Shown: positions 8,901 to 14,310 of the stretch, one piece after another
How the letters are laid out: each line of letters starts with the position of its first letter
Position numbering within the stretch: the first letter of the stretch is position 1
DNA from: a virus
DNA: 37,702 bases
Virus record (IMG/VR): IMGVR_UViG_3300043464_002221
Coordinates: 1-37,702 of that record
Direction: 5' to 3' (one strand)
Program-made: the position numbers and the translations under genes
The notes under the pieces: generated by a model
What the model was told of the DNA's origin: nothing
What the model saw: the letters and a program-made list of their open reading frames with translations, nothing else
The model's database searches: none

Positions 8901-9415
8901 AGCTGAAAAATGTTCGTGCTTTCAATAGAATCATTTTCGGGGTCTGGAATGTAATCTGGTATAATTATTGTCTTACGGTAATCCTGACCAATAATACTTA
9001 CACCTCGGGGTAAAAATATACCCCCGTGAATTGAATTTAATTTATAAAGAGCATTATTAGGGTTTGCAATATCAAAAATAGTATTGCTATCCCACTGATT
9101 AAAGTTACTTGACGTTGTTCCATTTCTTAATCTAAAATTATTTGAACCGTCTGGTATCCATCCCGGACGACTTGTTACTCTATGAATTCCCGGTGATAGG
9201 TTAATTGTGCAGCGGGCAAATCTATCATTATTTGGACCAATTTGATACGAGAATCTTACGGCCTCGGCTATTGCCCTATTTAAACTGTAGAATGGGCGCG
9301 TTGGAGAATTTCCACGATTTTCAATAGAATCTGTTGAATCTATTGAATCTGGAACAACATATAATGAGGTTCCGGTTGTGTTGGAAAGTAATTGACTAAG
9401 CCGAGATAGCCCCAT
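2939..9415 (-). CDS. Giant tail-fibre-like protein with S74-type chaperone
   Basis: At 2158 residues this is the largest gene in the window. The N-terminus (LYVVPDSIDSTDSI, then RPFYSLNRAIAEAVRFSYQ) resembles the opening of pectate-lyase-like beta-helix proteins. The long middle is Ser/Thr/Gly/Asn-rich with repeated ISTTT- and GITT-type phrases. The last 87 residues match the peptidase S74 intramolecular chaperone: SDINLKTNI at 2072-2080, GLIAQEVEQIIPE, then a C-terminal helix ending ELNSEIIELKKS. In that family Ser of the SDxxxK motif self-cleaves after trimerisation, so Ser2072 is the predicted site. A CTAAATA motif precedes the gene at 9446-9452. Role: long host-recognition or side-tail-fibre component. 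Confidence 0.85.
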   Translation of the reverse strand: MGLSRLSQLLSNTTGTSLYVVPDSIDSTDSIENRGNSPTRPFYSLNRAIAEAVRFSYQIGPNNDRFARCTINLSPGIHRVTSRPGWIPDGSNNFRLRNGTTSSNFNQWDSNTIFDIANPNNALYKLNSIHGGIFLPRGVSIIGQDYRKTIIIPDYIPDPENDSIESTNIFQLTGQNYLKDFTIEDPSGYVYKDYTDSIFAPNFSSHKLDDFGVADGVNPVTIADTFQTYSTTRTDLQMFYEKVGIAFGLSSGREIQPDYPSANIDIQPRIDEYRIVGSRGKEVAISTIRAGNGIVPSTAITVTLSQPIGELDTGTPIRIEGVPVPGYDGQYVVRQIVSPTEVVYDAPGIPANPSPNLAFSSATLNISVDTISSSSPYLHNLASKTVWGRSGLHVDGSKVSGFKSVVVAQFTGIGLQKDPRAFVKYNSSTGVFEDNTASGNENIHTDSRARHKPAYENYHIKSSNDGYIQVVSVFAIGYSHQFLSESGSDQSINCSNSNFGAKSLVSRGYRNSSFIRDDVGYITHIIPPKEIDASEITVSYDSIDTSTTLNVGISSRLYLANKSKPDSVVDGYRIGAKFNDDLKVVINSTEYSAKIRIPNGTSSAEKTFTVGRSNSGINSITSNTLTLTTNHTFSSGESVRVISDNGQLPDNVSPNQLYYVITTGNDNQIKLAQTPNDSEMSLSGRGGTLSITSRVSDKTAGEIGHPIQYDANGWYITVEPNSGLYGALSGLSQRNTPRTYITRRVDSRTLSDTIYRIRYVIPAATLAARPPLEGYVIQESSSTIGNNNSEVSALFSPTTTTISNPAQLRNQRLISTATWSGGVAIIGSELAHNLSVGSVVEIKNIRSSNNINGTEKLGYNGVFTVSNLYDRKSFGINLVANPGTFINNTSNRNTSSPYFTRSKYKNTFYVYKVEESKKHIPGVQDGIYYLTVLNSSNSPISEPFKELKYSQPIQNLYPQKNRDNPVSDSRAATSFALSEPLGQVVINDPQYSITRETLQKTFLDHSVGVGITAIISNNVGTAHTIFTTLDHGLNPISALSITTPGSGYGIGSGTTEYYYNANLVNSNSLGDTATARVTVSPLGAISSIGVMDGGSNYAIGDRLSVVGIATTTGFSVGFVSVTSIYNHVGESIKINGSNDAYNTTYRITGISSSKSLTVSSASSITNSGISSSNLSNAYVELTGRNFGISTAIYSPTTGIVTFTTTENNGLVVNNKILLGGFNGSFFNNTFVVNSIVGLTTFTVSAGITSELLTYSGTPRVYKQGASSNGGTISVTNENLSGRMVPNYAGLTTTLNSAINSTTTFLPINTNGLRIGDYLLIDEEIVRISTTVTSSPITVFRGVLGTRSASHATGAYVYEIKPIPVELRRNSLIKASGHTFEYPGYGSGNYSAALPDRQDRILSPKEELLAQATRENGGVVVYDGMNADGNFFIGGKKINTTTGTEELLDSPIPSITGEDLSVNNSNAGFNIETTLDSTVSRTLRVEGGPDRNLISQFDGPVLFNEKLVSSSTKGFEAISLYLKGTTNTSRKYTIGDSIPTIAGNPGDVQYNSLPITGGFAGWIYTSNGQWETFGRIGAAANFGLGVANNSSFVGITSLVDFKTTGITLNSSYDANTGITTLTFNGASPLGNGIGISTGPTNTFVGIATQINFRGSSNITISGISSGTGIGTITVGISSTAPITATGFIKSGVTTTNFLKAGGSDAALSTDEVINALGYVPANSAATAGISTTRIITNFTTPVIGQDGVADFTMELGKLSELITIQVSEPSWVRIYRSAAQRNSDPRTNPGGPLQTMINLGDSKPYSENVTTLNSETIIQNPVPILQGDDTGLVYVRLIKRNVGSNFITLTTTTQPLASVGGQGNGNSVVLDNLSTFDGTTTDFNLRLNGSPYIPFDSSANLIVSIGGIIQRPGTDYYILQSGGINTATIRFTTAPAVGLSHFIVALGGQGSLLGNGSWSARGDLVVGISDNNAGILTVGLPGQNLTPDSSQPTGLKWSDNVNLKGTLQLINGDNAGSGDLTVDGGTDGQWGIFNITNGGNIQFVTKNVNGTGNVSVLDSNGNLTIPGTLTQNSDINLKTNINTIPNALDKVLQLRGVEYDKYDTNTHQIGLIAQEVEQIIPEIVLTSNGTKSVAYGNLVGLLIEAIKELNSEIIELKKS

Positions 9416-9445
9416 TCTTATAATGTATATTCTTTACTTATACAT

Positions 9446-9452
9446 TATTTAG
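9446..9452 (-). promoter_or_regulatory. Late-promoter-like motif CTAAATA
   Basis: On the minus strand CTAAATAATGTATAAG lies about 30 bases ahead of the giant fibre gene start (9415). The TAA stop of the upstream repeat-protein gene is embedded in the motif, so that gene ends exactly at the promoter. The same extended sequence (CTAAATAATRTATAAG) precedes the gp54-like gene. Confidence 0.6.
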
Positions 9453-9940
9453 TTGTTTATTCCATGCTCCCTATAAAACTCGTAGGCTCTTACTGTCTGA
9501 ATGACTTCTCGGGTTGCGTTTGGGTTTCTTTCAACACGATAGCGAACATAAAGAATCTTATCTCGGGCAAGAATTGTTAGGATTTCTGGTGGTGTGTTGG
9601 GGTTGCGAGCAACCCAATAGCGAACATAAAGAATCTTATCTCGGGCAAGAATTGTTAGGATTTCTGGTGGTGTGTTGGGGTTTTCTGCAACTTCACTGCG
9701 AACAAAACAATTATCATCTCGGGCAAGGAGTGTTAGGATTTCTGTTGGTGTGTTGGGGTTTTCTGCAACTCCACAGCGAACACCCCAATCCTTATCTCGG
9801 GCAAGAATTGTTAGGATTTCTGGGGGTGTGTTGGGGTTGTTTGCAACCCAATAGCGAACATCCTCATCCTCATATCGGGCAAGAATTGTTAGGGCTTCAG
9901 AAGGTGTGTTGGGGTTGCGAGCAAGTTCAAGTTTGTTCAT
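9449..9940 (-). CDS. LRV/HEAT-like repeat protein, copy A (5 repeats)
   Basis: The 163-aa product starts MNKLELARNPNTPSEALTIL and holds five 26-residue repeats of the form NPNTPPEILTILARDxxxxVRxxVA, then the family's C-terminal cap NPNATREVIQTVRAYEFY. The pattern matches leucine-rich-repeat-variant (LRV) solenoids, which stack short helices. Repeats 4 and 5 share the variable core KILYVRY and are nearly identical in DNA. The gene begins straight after a terminator and ends on the late promoter of the fibre gene, so it fills a transcription-unit boundary. Function unknown; a protein-binding role is inferred from the fold. Confidence 0.85.
   Translation of the reverse strand: MNKLELARNPNTPSEALTILARYEDEDVRYWVANNPNTPPEILTILARDKDWGVRCGVAENPNTPTEILTLLARDDNCFVRSEVAENPNTPPEILTILARDKILYVRYWVARNPNTPPEILTILARDKILYVRYRVERNPNATREVIQTVRAYEFYREHGINN
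9539..9682. repeat. Tandem 78-base repeat, 66 bases exact
   Basis: Bases 9539-9604 and 9617-9682 are identical. The 78-base offset equals one 26-residue protein repeat, so this is a recent in-frame duplication of a repeat unit within copy A. Confidence 0.85.
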
Positions 9941-9943
9941 AGG

Positions 9944-9969
9944 TAAAAATGGCCAGAAATGGCCATTTT
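9944..9969 (-). terminator. Intrinsic terminator after the 9978 gene
   Basis: AAAATGGCC (9946-9954) pairs perfectly with GGCCATTTT (9961-9969) around the six-base loop agaaat. On the minus strand the stem ends in a run of five T. It lies between the stop at 9978 and the start of repeat-protein copy A at 9940. Confidence 0.75.
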
Positions 9970-9977
9970 GTTACAAA

Positions 9978-10193
9978 TCAGTCTTCTGCTTGTAGATAAC
10001 GCTCGTAAATGGCGCTCTCGTTTTCAACGATAATTTCATTCAACTCTTCCTGAGTTTCCGTAGAATATTCAATTGAAAGTTCAAGGAGAGCCTGATCTTC
10101 GGCTTCTATGTCGTCACCAAAGATGTCGCTCAAAATAAGAGCAGCTTCTTCTTCTGTTGACAGGCGAGGTAGTTCGGAAGTTGGATAAATCAT
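9978..10193 (-). CDS. Small acidic hypothetical protein (71 aa)
   Basis: The product (MIYPTSELPRLSTEEEAALI) is strongly acidic, with Glu-rich helical stretches and little else to classify. It is the last gene of a run of small minus-strand genes (11014 to 9978) and is followed by a clear intrinsic terminator. No family is recognised. Confidence 0.6.
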   Translation of the reverse strand: MIYPTSELPRLSTEEEAALILSDIFGDDIEAEDQALLELSIEYSTETQEELNEIIVENESAIYERYLQAED

Positions 10194-10213
10194 AAAATAA
10201 GTATGCGAGTGAA

Positions 10214-10354
10214 TTAGTTAGATGATTGGACTTTTTGATTCTTCTGCTCCATAGCCCGATCAAGAAGTGACATCATTTCATTTCCGGTTACGGCTGAATT
10301 TAGTGACTTCTTAATTGAAGCCTTTTCTTTTTTAGTCCAAGTTAAATTCGGCAT
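10214..10354 (-). CDS. Small basic hypothetical protein (46 aa)
   Basis: The frame from ATG 10354 to TAA 10214 encodes MPNLTWTKKEKASIKKSLNS followed by a helix ending in LLDRAMEQKN. It overlaps the end of the 10332-10514 gene by 23 bases and leaves a 20-base gap to the next gene. Lys-rich, probably helical, no family recognised. Support is its fit into the gene run and a sensible reading frame in otherwise empty DNA. Confidence 0.5.
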   Translation of the reverse strand: MPNLTWTKKEKASIKKSLNSAVTGNEMMSLLDRAMEQKNQKVQSSN

Positions 10355-10514
10355 TTAAAATCTCCAAAAGGTCATGGTCAAATTGTTCATTGATTTGACT
10401 CCCGAAATCATTGGTTTCAAAGAGTTCGTCATCAATAGGTTCATCTTCAATTTGAGGCATCGTCAAATTCAAGCTCTGAGAAGTCATCATCGTACTCTTT
10501 TTCGGAGTGTTCAT
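10332..10514 (-). CDS. Small acidic hypothetical protein (60 aa)
   Basis: From ATG 10514 the product has a Ser/Thr-rich start (MNTPKKSTMMTSQSLNLT) and a very acidic second half (EDEPIDDELFETND, ILNAEFNLD). An internal ATG at 10460 could give a 42-aa form. A competing frame (10447-10551, starting MTQNPEKSEEPK) overlaps it, so the exact gene model is uncertain. No family is recognised. Confidence 0.45.
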   Translation of the reverse strand: MNTPKKSTMMTSQSLNLTMPQIEDEPIDDELFETNDFGSQINEQFDHDLLEILNAEFNLD

Positions 10515-10534
10515 TTTTGGGTTCTTCAGATTTT

Positions 10535-10759
10535 TCAGGATTTTGTGTCATAGATGTAACTAACAAAGTCTTCAACGTGCCAGGAAGAGTTGATACCATT
10601 AGAGTGTTCGTTCATTTGAAAGGCATTAAGTTCATCGTCCATTTGTTCCACGGTTAAAAAACCATAATCATCAGAAAGGCGATAAAGGTAATTTTCATAA
10701 TCATCCCAATTAAATTCAGGAGTAAATGGAGAAATACGTTCAACAGTAGTGACAGTCAT
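10535..10759 (-). CDS. Small acidic hypothetical protein (74 aa)
   Basis: The product begins MTVTTVERISPFTPEFNWDD and is rich in Asp, Glu, Tyr and Phe (YENYLYRLSDDYGF, EQMDDELNAFQMNE). No signal or membrane segment is present. It lies 30 bases after the KTSC-domain gene and before other acidic small proteins, suggesting one early-type transcript. Small acidic phage proteins of this sort often bind host proteins, but nothing here shows a target. Confidence 0.6.
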   Translation of the reverse strand: MTVTTVERISPFTPEFNWDDYENYLYRLSDDYGFLTVEQMDDELNAFQMNEHSNGINSSWHVEDFVSYIYDTKS

Positions 10760-10789
10760 AGAACCTCAAGTTTTTGGGGGTGAATTTAA

Positions 10790-11014
10790 TCAGACATTTA
10801 CGAGAGAAAGATTCTTTTGTTGAATTTGAGAATTGACAAAACTACCAATTGAGGCATTACTTGCTACAACCTCATCTAGAAGCCGACTATAATCGGCAAC
10901 ATCTTCAATGTGGTAGGTGTAGCTAGTTCCAGCCTTCCATGTAATTTTAACCGTATCGTTTGTAATATCAGAAATCTCAGAAATAGCAGTAGATTTGGGG
11001 AAGGAGCGTGGCAT
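10790..11014 (-). CDS. KTSC-domain protein
   Basis: The 74-aa product fits the short KTSC domain, which is also found at the C-terminus of some lysyl-tRNA synthetases: a strand pair KITWKAGTSYTYHIEDV followed by a helix and SNASIGSFVNSQI, matching the family pattern of a Gly-x-x-Tyr-x-Tyr hairpin and a Ser-x-Gly-x-Phe-x-N segment near the end. Stand-alone KTSC proteins are common in phages, and their role is not established. It is the first of a run of four or five small minus-strand genes. Confidence 0.7.
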   Translation of the reverse strand: MPRSFPKSTAISEISDITNDTVKITWKAGTSYTYHIEDVADYSRLLDEVVASNASIGSFVNSQIQQKNLSLVNV

Positions 11015-11072
11015 AATTTTTTGGGGTAATGGGCGTGGCGACGGATTTCTCCATCAACCTAAGAATACCATA

Positions 11073-11480
11073 TTAGTTTTCCTTATGTGTGTTTGGTGGA
11101 CAGTTTAAAAATTGGGCATAAAACTCATAGGCTCTTACAGTTTGAATGACTTCTCTTGTTGCGTTTGAGTTTCTTTCAACATACCAACGAACATCCTCAT
11201 CCATATCTCGGGCAAGAAGTGATAGGGTTTCTGGTGGGGTGTTGGTGTTGCCTGCAACTCCATGGCGAACAGGAGAACACTTATCTCGGGCAAGAATTGT
11301 TAGGATTTCTGGTGGCGTGTTGGAGTTGTGTGCAACATTCCAACGAACACTCCAATCCTCATCTTGTGCAAGAATTGTTAGGGTTTCAGGTGGAGTTTTG
11401 GGGTTTTCCGCAACTCTACAGCGGACACACCAATACCCATCTCGGGCAAGAATTGTTAGTGTTTCTGGTAAAGAAGTCAT
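11073..11480 (-). CDS. LRV/HEAT-like repeat protein, copy B (4 repeats)
   Basis: The 135-aa product has four 26-residue repeats and the cap NSNATREVIQTVRAYEFY, with an extra tail (AQFLNCPPNTHKEN) not seen in the other copies. The first repeat is shortened at its start (MTSLPETLTILARD). Its ATG at 11480 overlaps the TGA of copy C as ATGA, the same junction seen in the two other tandem pairs. The last repeat plus cap is identical in DNA to that of copy C over 101 bases, which points to recent duplication or conversion. Function unknown. Confidence 0.85.
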   Translation of the reverse strand: MTSLPETLTILARDGYWCVRCRVAENPKTPPETLTILAQDEDWSVRWNVAHNSNTPPEILTILARDKCSPVRHGVAGNTNTPPETLSLLARDMDEDVRWYVERNSNATREVIQTVRAYEFYAQFLNCPPNTHKEN

Positions 11481-11598
11481 AATGTTGGATGCTCCTTATA
11501 AAACTCATAGGCTCTTACAGTTTGAATGACTTCTCTTGTTGCGTTTGAGTTTCTTTCAACATACCAACGAACATCCTCATCCATATCTCGGGCAAGAA
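11118..11598. repeat. 101-base exact direct repeat
   Basis: Bases 11118-11218 and 11498-11598 are identical. They encode the last repeat and cap of copies B and C. The offset is 380 bases, so copies B and C share the same 3' end. Confidence 0.85.
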
Positions 11599-11731
11599 TT
11601 GTTAGGATTTCTGGTGGAATGTTAGAGTTACACGCAACTCCACAACGAACATACACATCCTCATCTTGGGCAAGAATTGTTAGAGTTTCTGGTGGTGTGT
11701 TGAGATTGAGGGCAAGTTCAAGTTTGTTCAT
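11477..11731 (-). CDS. LRV/HEAT-like repeat protein, copy C (2 repeats)
   Basis: Starting at ATG 11731 (MNKLELALNLNTPPETLTIL, nearly the same N-terminus as copy A), the 84-aa product has two repeats and the cap ending EFYKEHPTL. A longer in-frame start at 11788 would lie inside the upstream membrane-protein gene and lacks family support. Copy C is the first member of a tandem pair with copy B. Such a short solenoid may need partners or may oligomerise. Confidence 0.8.
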   Translation of the reverse strand: MNKLELALNLNTPPETLTILAQDEDVYVRCGVACNSNIPPEILTILARDMDEDVRWYVERNSNATREVIQTVRAYEFYKEHPTL

Positions 11732-11732
11732 C

Positions 11733-12191
11733 TTATTGGATATGTGTGGGGGCAGTATCGCTGAAATATTCATTCTTAATATGATCACCTAGAACTAAAC
11801 CAAATCCCCCAAAGAATAGTGCAACAATTAGGGTTGCATGATATTTCTTTTTATTGCCTTTTTCTAATAATTTTTCCGTACTGCCGGCAGTAATTTTCGT
11901 CATCAACCATCCGCTTCCGCAACCAAATATTGCCATCAACACGTATGGTGTAAATGACGCGAAAGCCCAAATAAAAAGGATCAGTGCGACTAAACTAACG
12001 GTGCCATCGGGTTCAAATGATTGAATTTGAGATTCTGTGGCGGTTTGTCGTAAATTGCGGATTTGGGTCTTATCAACATTGTAGATTGTGCAAATTTGAT
12101 CTTGTGCTCCGGCAAAGGTATTTGAATTTACTTCAACACTTTGTAGACCAGAATTGCTTCCGAGCCATACATCCGCTTTGTAGTGTGCCAT
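11733..12191 (-). CDS. Predicted membrane protein (152 aa)
   Basis: The N-terminal 65 residues (MAHYKADVWLGSNSGLQSVE) are soluble and contain a short motif region ending in DKTQIRNLRQ. Then come two or three hydrophobic segments (VSLVALILFIWAF with FTPYVLMAIFGCGSGWLM, and LIVALFFGGFGLVLG) separated by a Lys-rich loop (EKLLEKGNKKKYH). The layout suggests an inner-membrane protein with a cytoplasmic N-terminus. The start is 1 base from the next upstream gene's stop. No family is recognised. Confidence 0.65.
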   Translation of the reverse strand: MAHYKADVWLGSNSGLQSVEVNSNTFAGAQDQICTIYNVDKTQIRNLRQTATESQIQSFEPDGTVSLVALILFIWAFASFTPYVLMAIFGCGSGWLMTKITAGSTEKLLEKGNKKKYHATLIVALFFGGFGLVLGDHIKNEYFSDTAPTHIQ

Positions 12192-12192
12192 T

Positions 12193-12540
12193 TCAATAAG
12201 ACAGGTTCTGAGTTAAAGGCAAAAAAGTTAAAGGGATTCCAGATTCTAAAAGAATATGGCTTGCTACGATTTCGTTTTCGCAATCGTTAAGAAAACGCCA
12301 GACATCCCTACTGACAATTGATTTTGCGGCATCGCTACAGAGTCTTTCGGCATCTCTCCATGTTGAACCAGGAAGTTCTCTCCGTTTTTCATAATGAACA
12401 TCCAGTTGTTTCCATGAGAGACTATCCCAATAAATCCAGAAATTAATAAGAGTATTATAATTTGGTCCGAAGTGTAGCTCTGGGTATGTTAGAACATCTG
12501 GATTTCCAGACAAATGGCTGATAGTTTGAAGGTTGTTCAT
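12193..12540 (-). CDS. Hypothetical protein (115 aa)
   Basis: From ATG 12540 the product reads MNNLQTISHLSGNPDVL and is rich in Trp and Tyr (LINFWIYWDSLSWKQLD) with a helical second half (RDAERLCSDAAKSIVSRDVW). A GTG at 12558 would add six residues. It is directly followed by the membrane-protein gene with a 1-base gap, so the two are probably cotranscribed. No family is recognised. Confidence 0.55.
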   Translation of the reverse strand: MNNLQTISHLSGNPDVLTYPELHFGPNYNTLINFWIYWDSLSWKQLDVHYEKRRELPGSTWRDAERLCSDAAKSIVSRDVWRFLNDCENEIVASHILLESGIPLTFLPLTQNLSY

Positions 12541-12580
12541 AGGTTGCTGGTGTTTCACTAACTATAGTGGAAATTTTTCT

Positions 12581-13243
12581 CTACTGGTTATTGGGTTGTG
12601 CCACTTGATAAAGTGTCCGGTAAAACTCATAGGCTCTTACAGTTTGAATGACTTCTCGGGTTGCATTTGCGTTTCTTTCAACACCCCAGCGAACATCAAC
12701 ATCCTCATCTTGGGCAAGAATTGTTAGGACTTCTGGAGGAGTGTTGGGATTTTCTGCAACTCCCCGGCGAACATTCCAATCCTTATCTCGGGCAAGAATT
12801 GTTAGGATTTCTGGAGGAGTGTTAGAGTTGTCTGCAACTCCCCCGCGAACATTCCAATCCTTATCTCGGGCAAGAATTGTTAGAGTTTTTGGAGGGGTGT
12901 TAGAGTTGTCTGCAACTCCTTCACGAACACCCCAATCCTCATCTTGAGCAAGGAACGTTAGAGTTTCTGGAGGAGTGTTAGAGTTGTCTGCAACTCTCCA
13001 GCGAACATCCCCATCCTCATCTCGGGCAAGAATTATTAGAATTTCGGGTGGTGTGTTAGGGTCTTCTGCAACTCCCCGGCGAACCACAGAATCCTTATCT
13101 CGGGCAAGAAGCGTTAGAGTTTCTGGTGGTGTGTTGGGGTTCCATGCAACGCTACGGCGAACACCAACATCCTCATCTTGAGCAAGAATTGTTAGAGTTT
13201 CAGCTGGAGTGTTGGGGTTGCGGGCTTGCCGTTCTTTTGTCAT
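12581..13243 (-). CDS. LRV/HEAT-like repeat protein, copy D (7 repeats)
   Basis: The longest family member in repeat number: 220 aa with seven 26-residue repeats after a short leader (MTKERQARNPNTPAETLTIL), then the cap NANATREVIQTVRAYEFY and a unique tail RTLYQVAQPNNQ. Variable positions include VGVRRS, SVVRRG, GDVRWR, WGVREG, WNVRGG, WNVRRG and VDVRWG, in an otherwise fixed framework. Repeats 5 and 6 are nearly the same at DNA level. The gene starts three bases from a strong intrinsic terminator. Function unknown; solenoid fold inferred. Confidence 0.85.
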   Translation of the reverse strand: MTKERQARNPNTPAETLTILAQDEDVGVRRSVAWNPNTPPETLTLLARDKDSVVRRGVAEDPNTPPEILIILARDEDGDVRWRVADNSNTPPETLTFLAQDEDWGVREGVADNSNTPPKTLTILARDKDWNVRGGVADNSNTPPEILTILARDKDWNVRRGVAENPNTPPEVLTILAQDEDVDVRWGVERNANATREVIQTVRAYEFYRTLYQVAQPNNQ

Positions 13244-13245
13244 AA

Positions 13246-13288
13246 AAAAATGACTACCATTAATGTGACTCGATGGTAGGTCATTTTT
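13246..13288. terminator. Intrinsic terminator, usable on both strands
   Basis: AAAAATGACTACCAT (13246-13260) pairs with ATGGTAgGTCATTTTT (13273-13288), with one bulged base and a 12-base loop. On the minus strand it follows the gene ending at 13303 and finishes in a run of T. Confidence 0.8.
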
Positions 13289-13302
13289 GTTGTGAATTCT
13301 TC

Positions 13303-13479
13303 TTACTGTGCCACTTTATCTTCTGACACATACGATGGTGGATGCATTTGACAATATTCATTGAAAATAATTTTCATTTCTTTAGGCGAAAGACTGGCAT
13401 TTTCCGCCGCCTTTGGTAAATTCCACCGCGCTCCAAATAGCATTTCAAGCGATTTTCTCGTTTCGGGTCTGGTGCTCAT
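13303..13479 (-). CDS. Small hypothetical protein (58 aa)
   Basis: The ATG at 13479 overlaps the TGA of the upstream gene as ATGA, which favours this start over an in-frame upstream codon. The product (MSTRPETRKSLEMLFGARWN, then PKAAENASLSPKEMKIIFNE) has a helix-turn-helix-like spacing around KAAENASLSPKEM, so a DNA-binding role is possible but unproven. It ends at the terminator before repeat-protein copy D. Confidence 0.6.
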   Translation of the reverse strand: MSTRPETRKSLEMLFGARWNLPKAAENASLSPKEMKIIFNEYCQMHPPSYVSEDKVAQ

Positions 13480-13658
13480 TCTGATAACTCTCCGATCCAC
13501 CCGCCATCTTTCAGGGTTTTATTCATAGTTTCAACTACATTTAAAAACTCTTCTTTGGAATCACATAAAACTTCCTTCACGGAACCTGTATTTGAATAAA
13601 TGCGAATTGCCCTCTCAAGAACATCTACCGAATAGCCGACTAAGTAATCATTGTCCAT
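13476..13658 (-). CDS. Small hypothetical protein (60 aa)
   Basis: The product starts MDNDYLVGYSVDVLERAIRI and contains a helix KEEFLNVVETMNKTL near its end. It overlaps the upstream fibre-like gene by 11 bases and the downstream gene by four (ATGA), so it is part of the same operon tail. It has the look of a conserved small cyanophage protein, but I cannot name a family. Confidence 0.6.
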   Translation of the reverse strand: MDNDYLVGYSVDVLERAIRIYSNTGSVKEVLCDSKEEFLNVVETMNKTLKDGGWIGELSE

Positions 13659-14310
13659 CTACTTCAATCTCCAATTTAGAAACATCTTTTCTTGTTGCCG
13701 TAACTGTATAATAACAGTTAATTTTTACATTCTTATGAGATTTGACGAAAATCTCTGGATAATTTATTGACTCAACTGCTAAGTCTTGAGATTCACCAAT
13801 TTGGGTTAGACTAACATTTATAGTTGAGAAATCTACAAGAACGTTCCAATACTCTGGAAGCTTAATAATAGAAGAATCGGTAAGTCTTCCTCTAATATAA
13901 ACAGCGATTTCGGGTCCTTCTAAGCAGGCATGTCTTAATCTTTTGCCCGGTTTTGATGGGTGTGGAATATCAAACAGCTTATATGGAGCAGAAAGACTAG
14001 CAAAAGTGCCGAGAGGTGCAATTATTTGATTCTGACATTCTACTAGCTGGCTATTTAGAGAAATTAGAGTTGAGTTTACCGAAAACTCAGATAATTGTCC
14101 AACCGAATGGCCGAAAGTTAGCTCAGTGTCTGATGTAAGCTCACAGAAAGCATATTGAGAAGGATTACTCCCAACCCAAATAGCCGCAACATTTCCAGAA
14201 TAATTGATTCCAAAGTTTAAAAAATCTGGATCATATGTATAATCTTCTTCTGGATACCCATACTCACTACGGACAAAAGAGCCATAATATTGGTTATAAT
14301 TATAGACCAT
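13648..14310 (-). CDS. Virion protein, paralogue 1 (LEGPE fibre-like module)
   Basis: The 220-aa product has a variable N-terminal half (MVYNYNQYYGSFVRSEYGYP) and a C-terminal module shared with the next gene: HPSKPGKRLRHACLEGPEIAVYIRGRL, EYW, a strand segment, and CYYTVTATRKDVSKLEIEVDG at the end. The LEGPE..VY.RG module occurs in many marine T4-like phage virion proteins and is probably a beta domain of a tail or baseplate appendage. Its start overlaps the upstream paralogue by 11 bases. A structural role is inferred from context. Confidence 0.7.
   Translation of the reverse strand: MVYNYNQYYGSFVRSEYGYPEEDYTYDPDFLNFGINYSGNVAAIWVGSNPSQYAFCELTSDTELTFGHSVGQLSEFSVNSTLISLNSQLVECQNQIIAPLGTFASLSAPYKLFDIPHPSKPGKRLRHACLEGPEIAVYIRGRLTDSSIIKLPEYWNVLVDFSTINVSLTQIGESQDLAVESINYPEIFVKSHKNVKINCYYTVTATRKDVSKLEIEVDGQ

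Noticed and set aside
9449-9940. CRISPR array suggested by regularly spaced repeats
   Set aside because: The repeat is one continuous 78-base coding unit that translates without interruption into 26-residue protein repeats. There are no constant short repeats separated by unrelated spacers.
9514-9942. Long plus-strand frames antisense to the repeat proteins (also at 11146-11529, 12648-13181, 28740-29000, 29016-29276, 36454-36665)
   Set aside because: They simply mirror the 78-base repeat on the other strand, with repetitive Cys/Trp/Gly-rich or Arg/Ser-rich products and no start signals. The minus-strand frames have the coherent repeat and cap.
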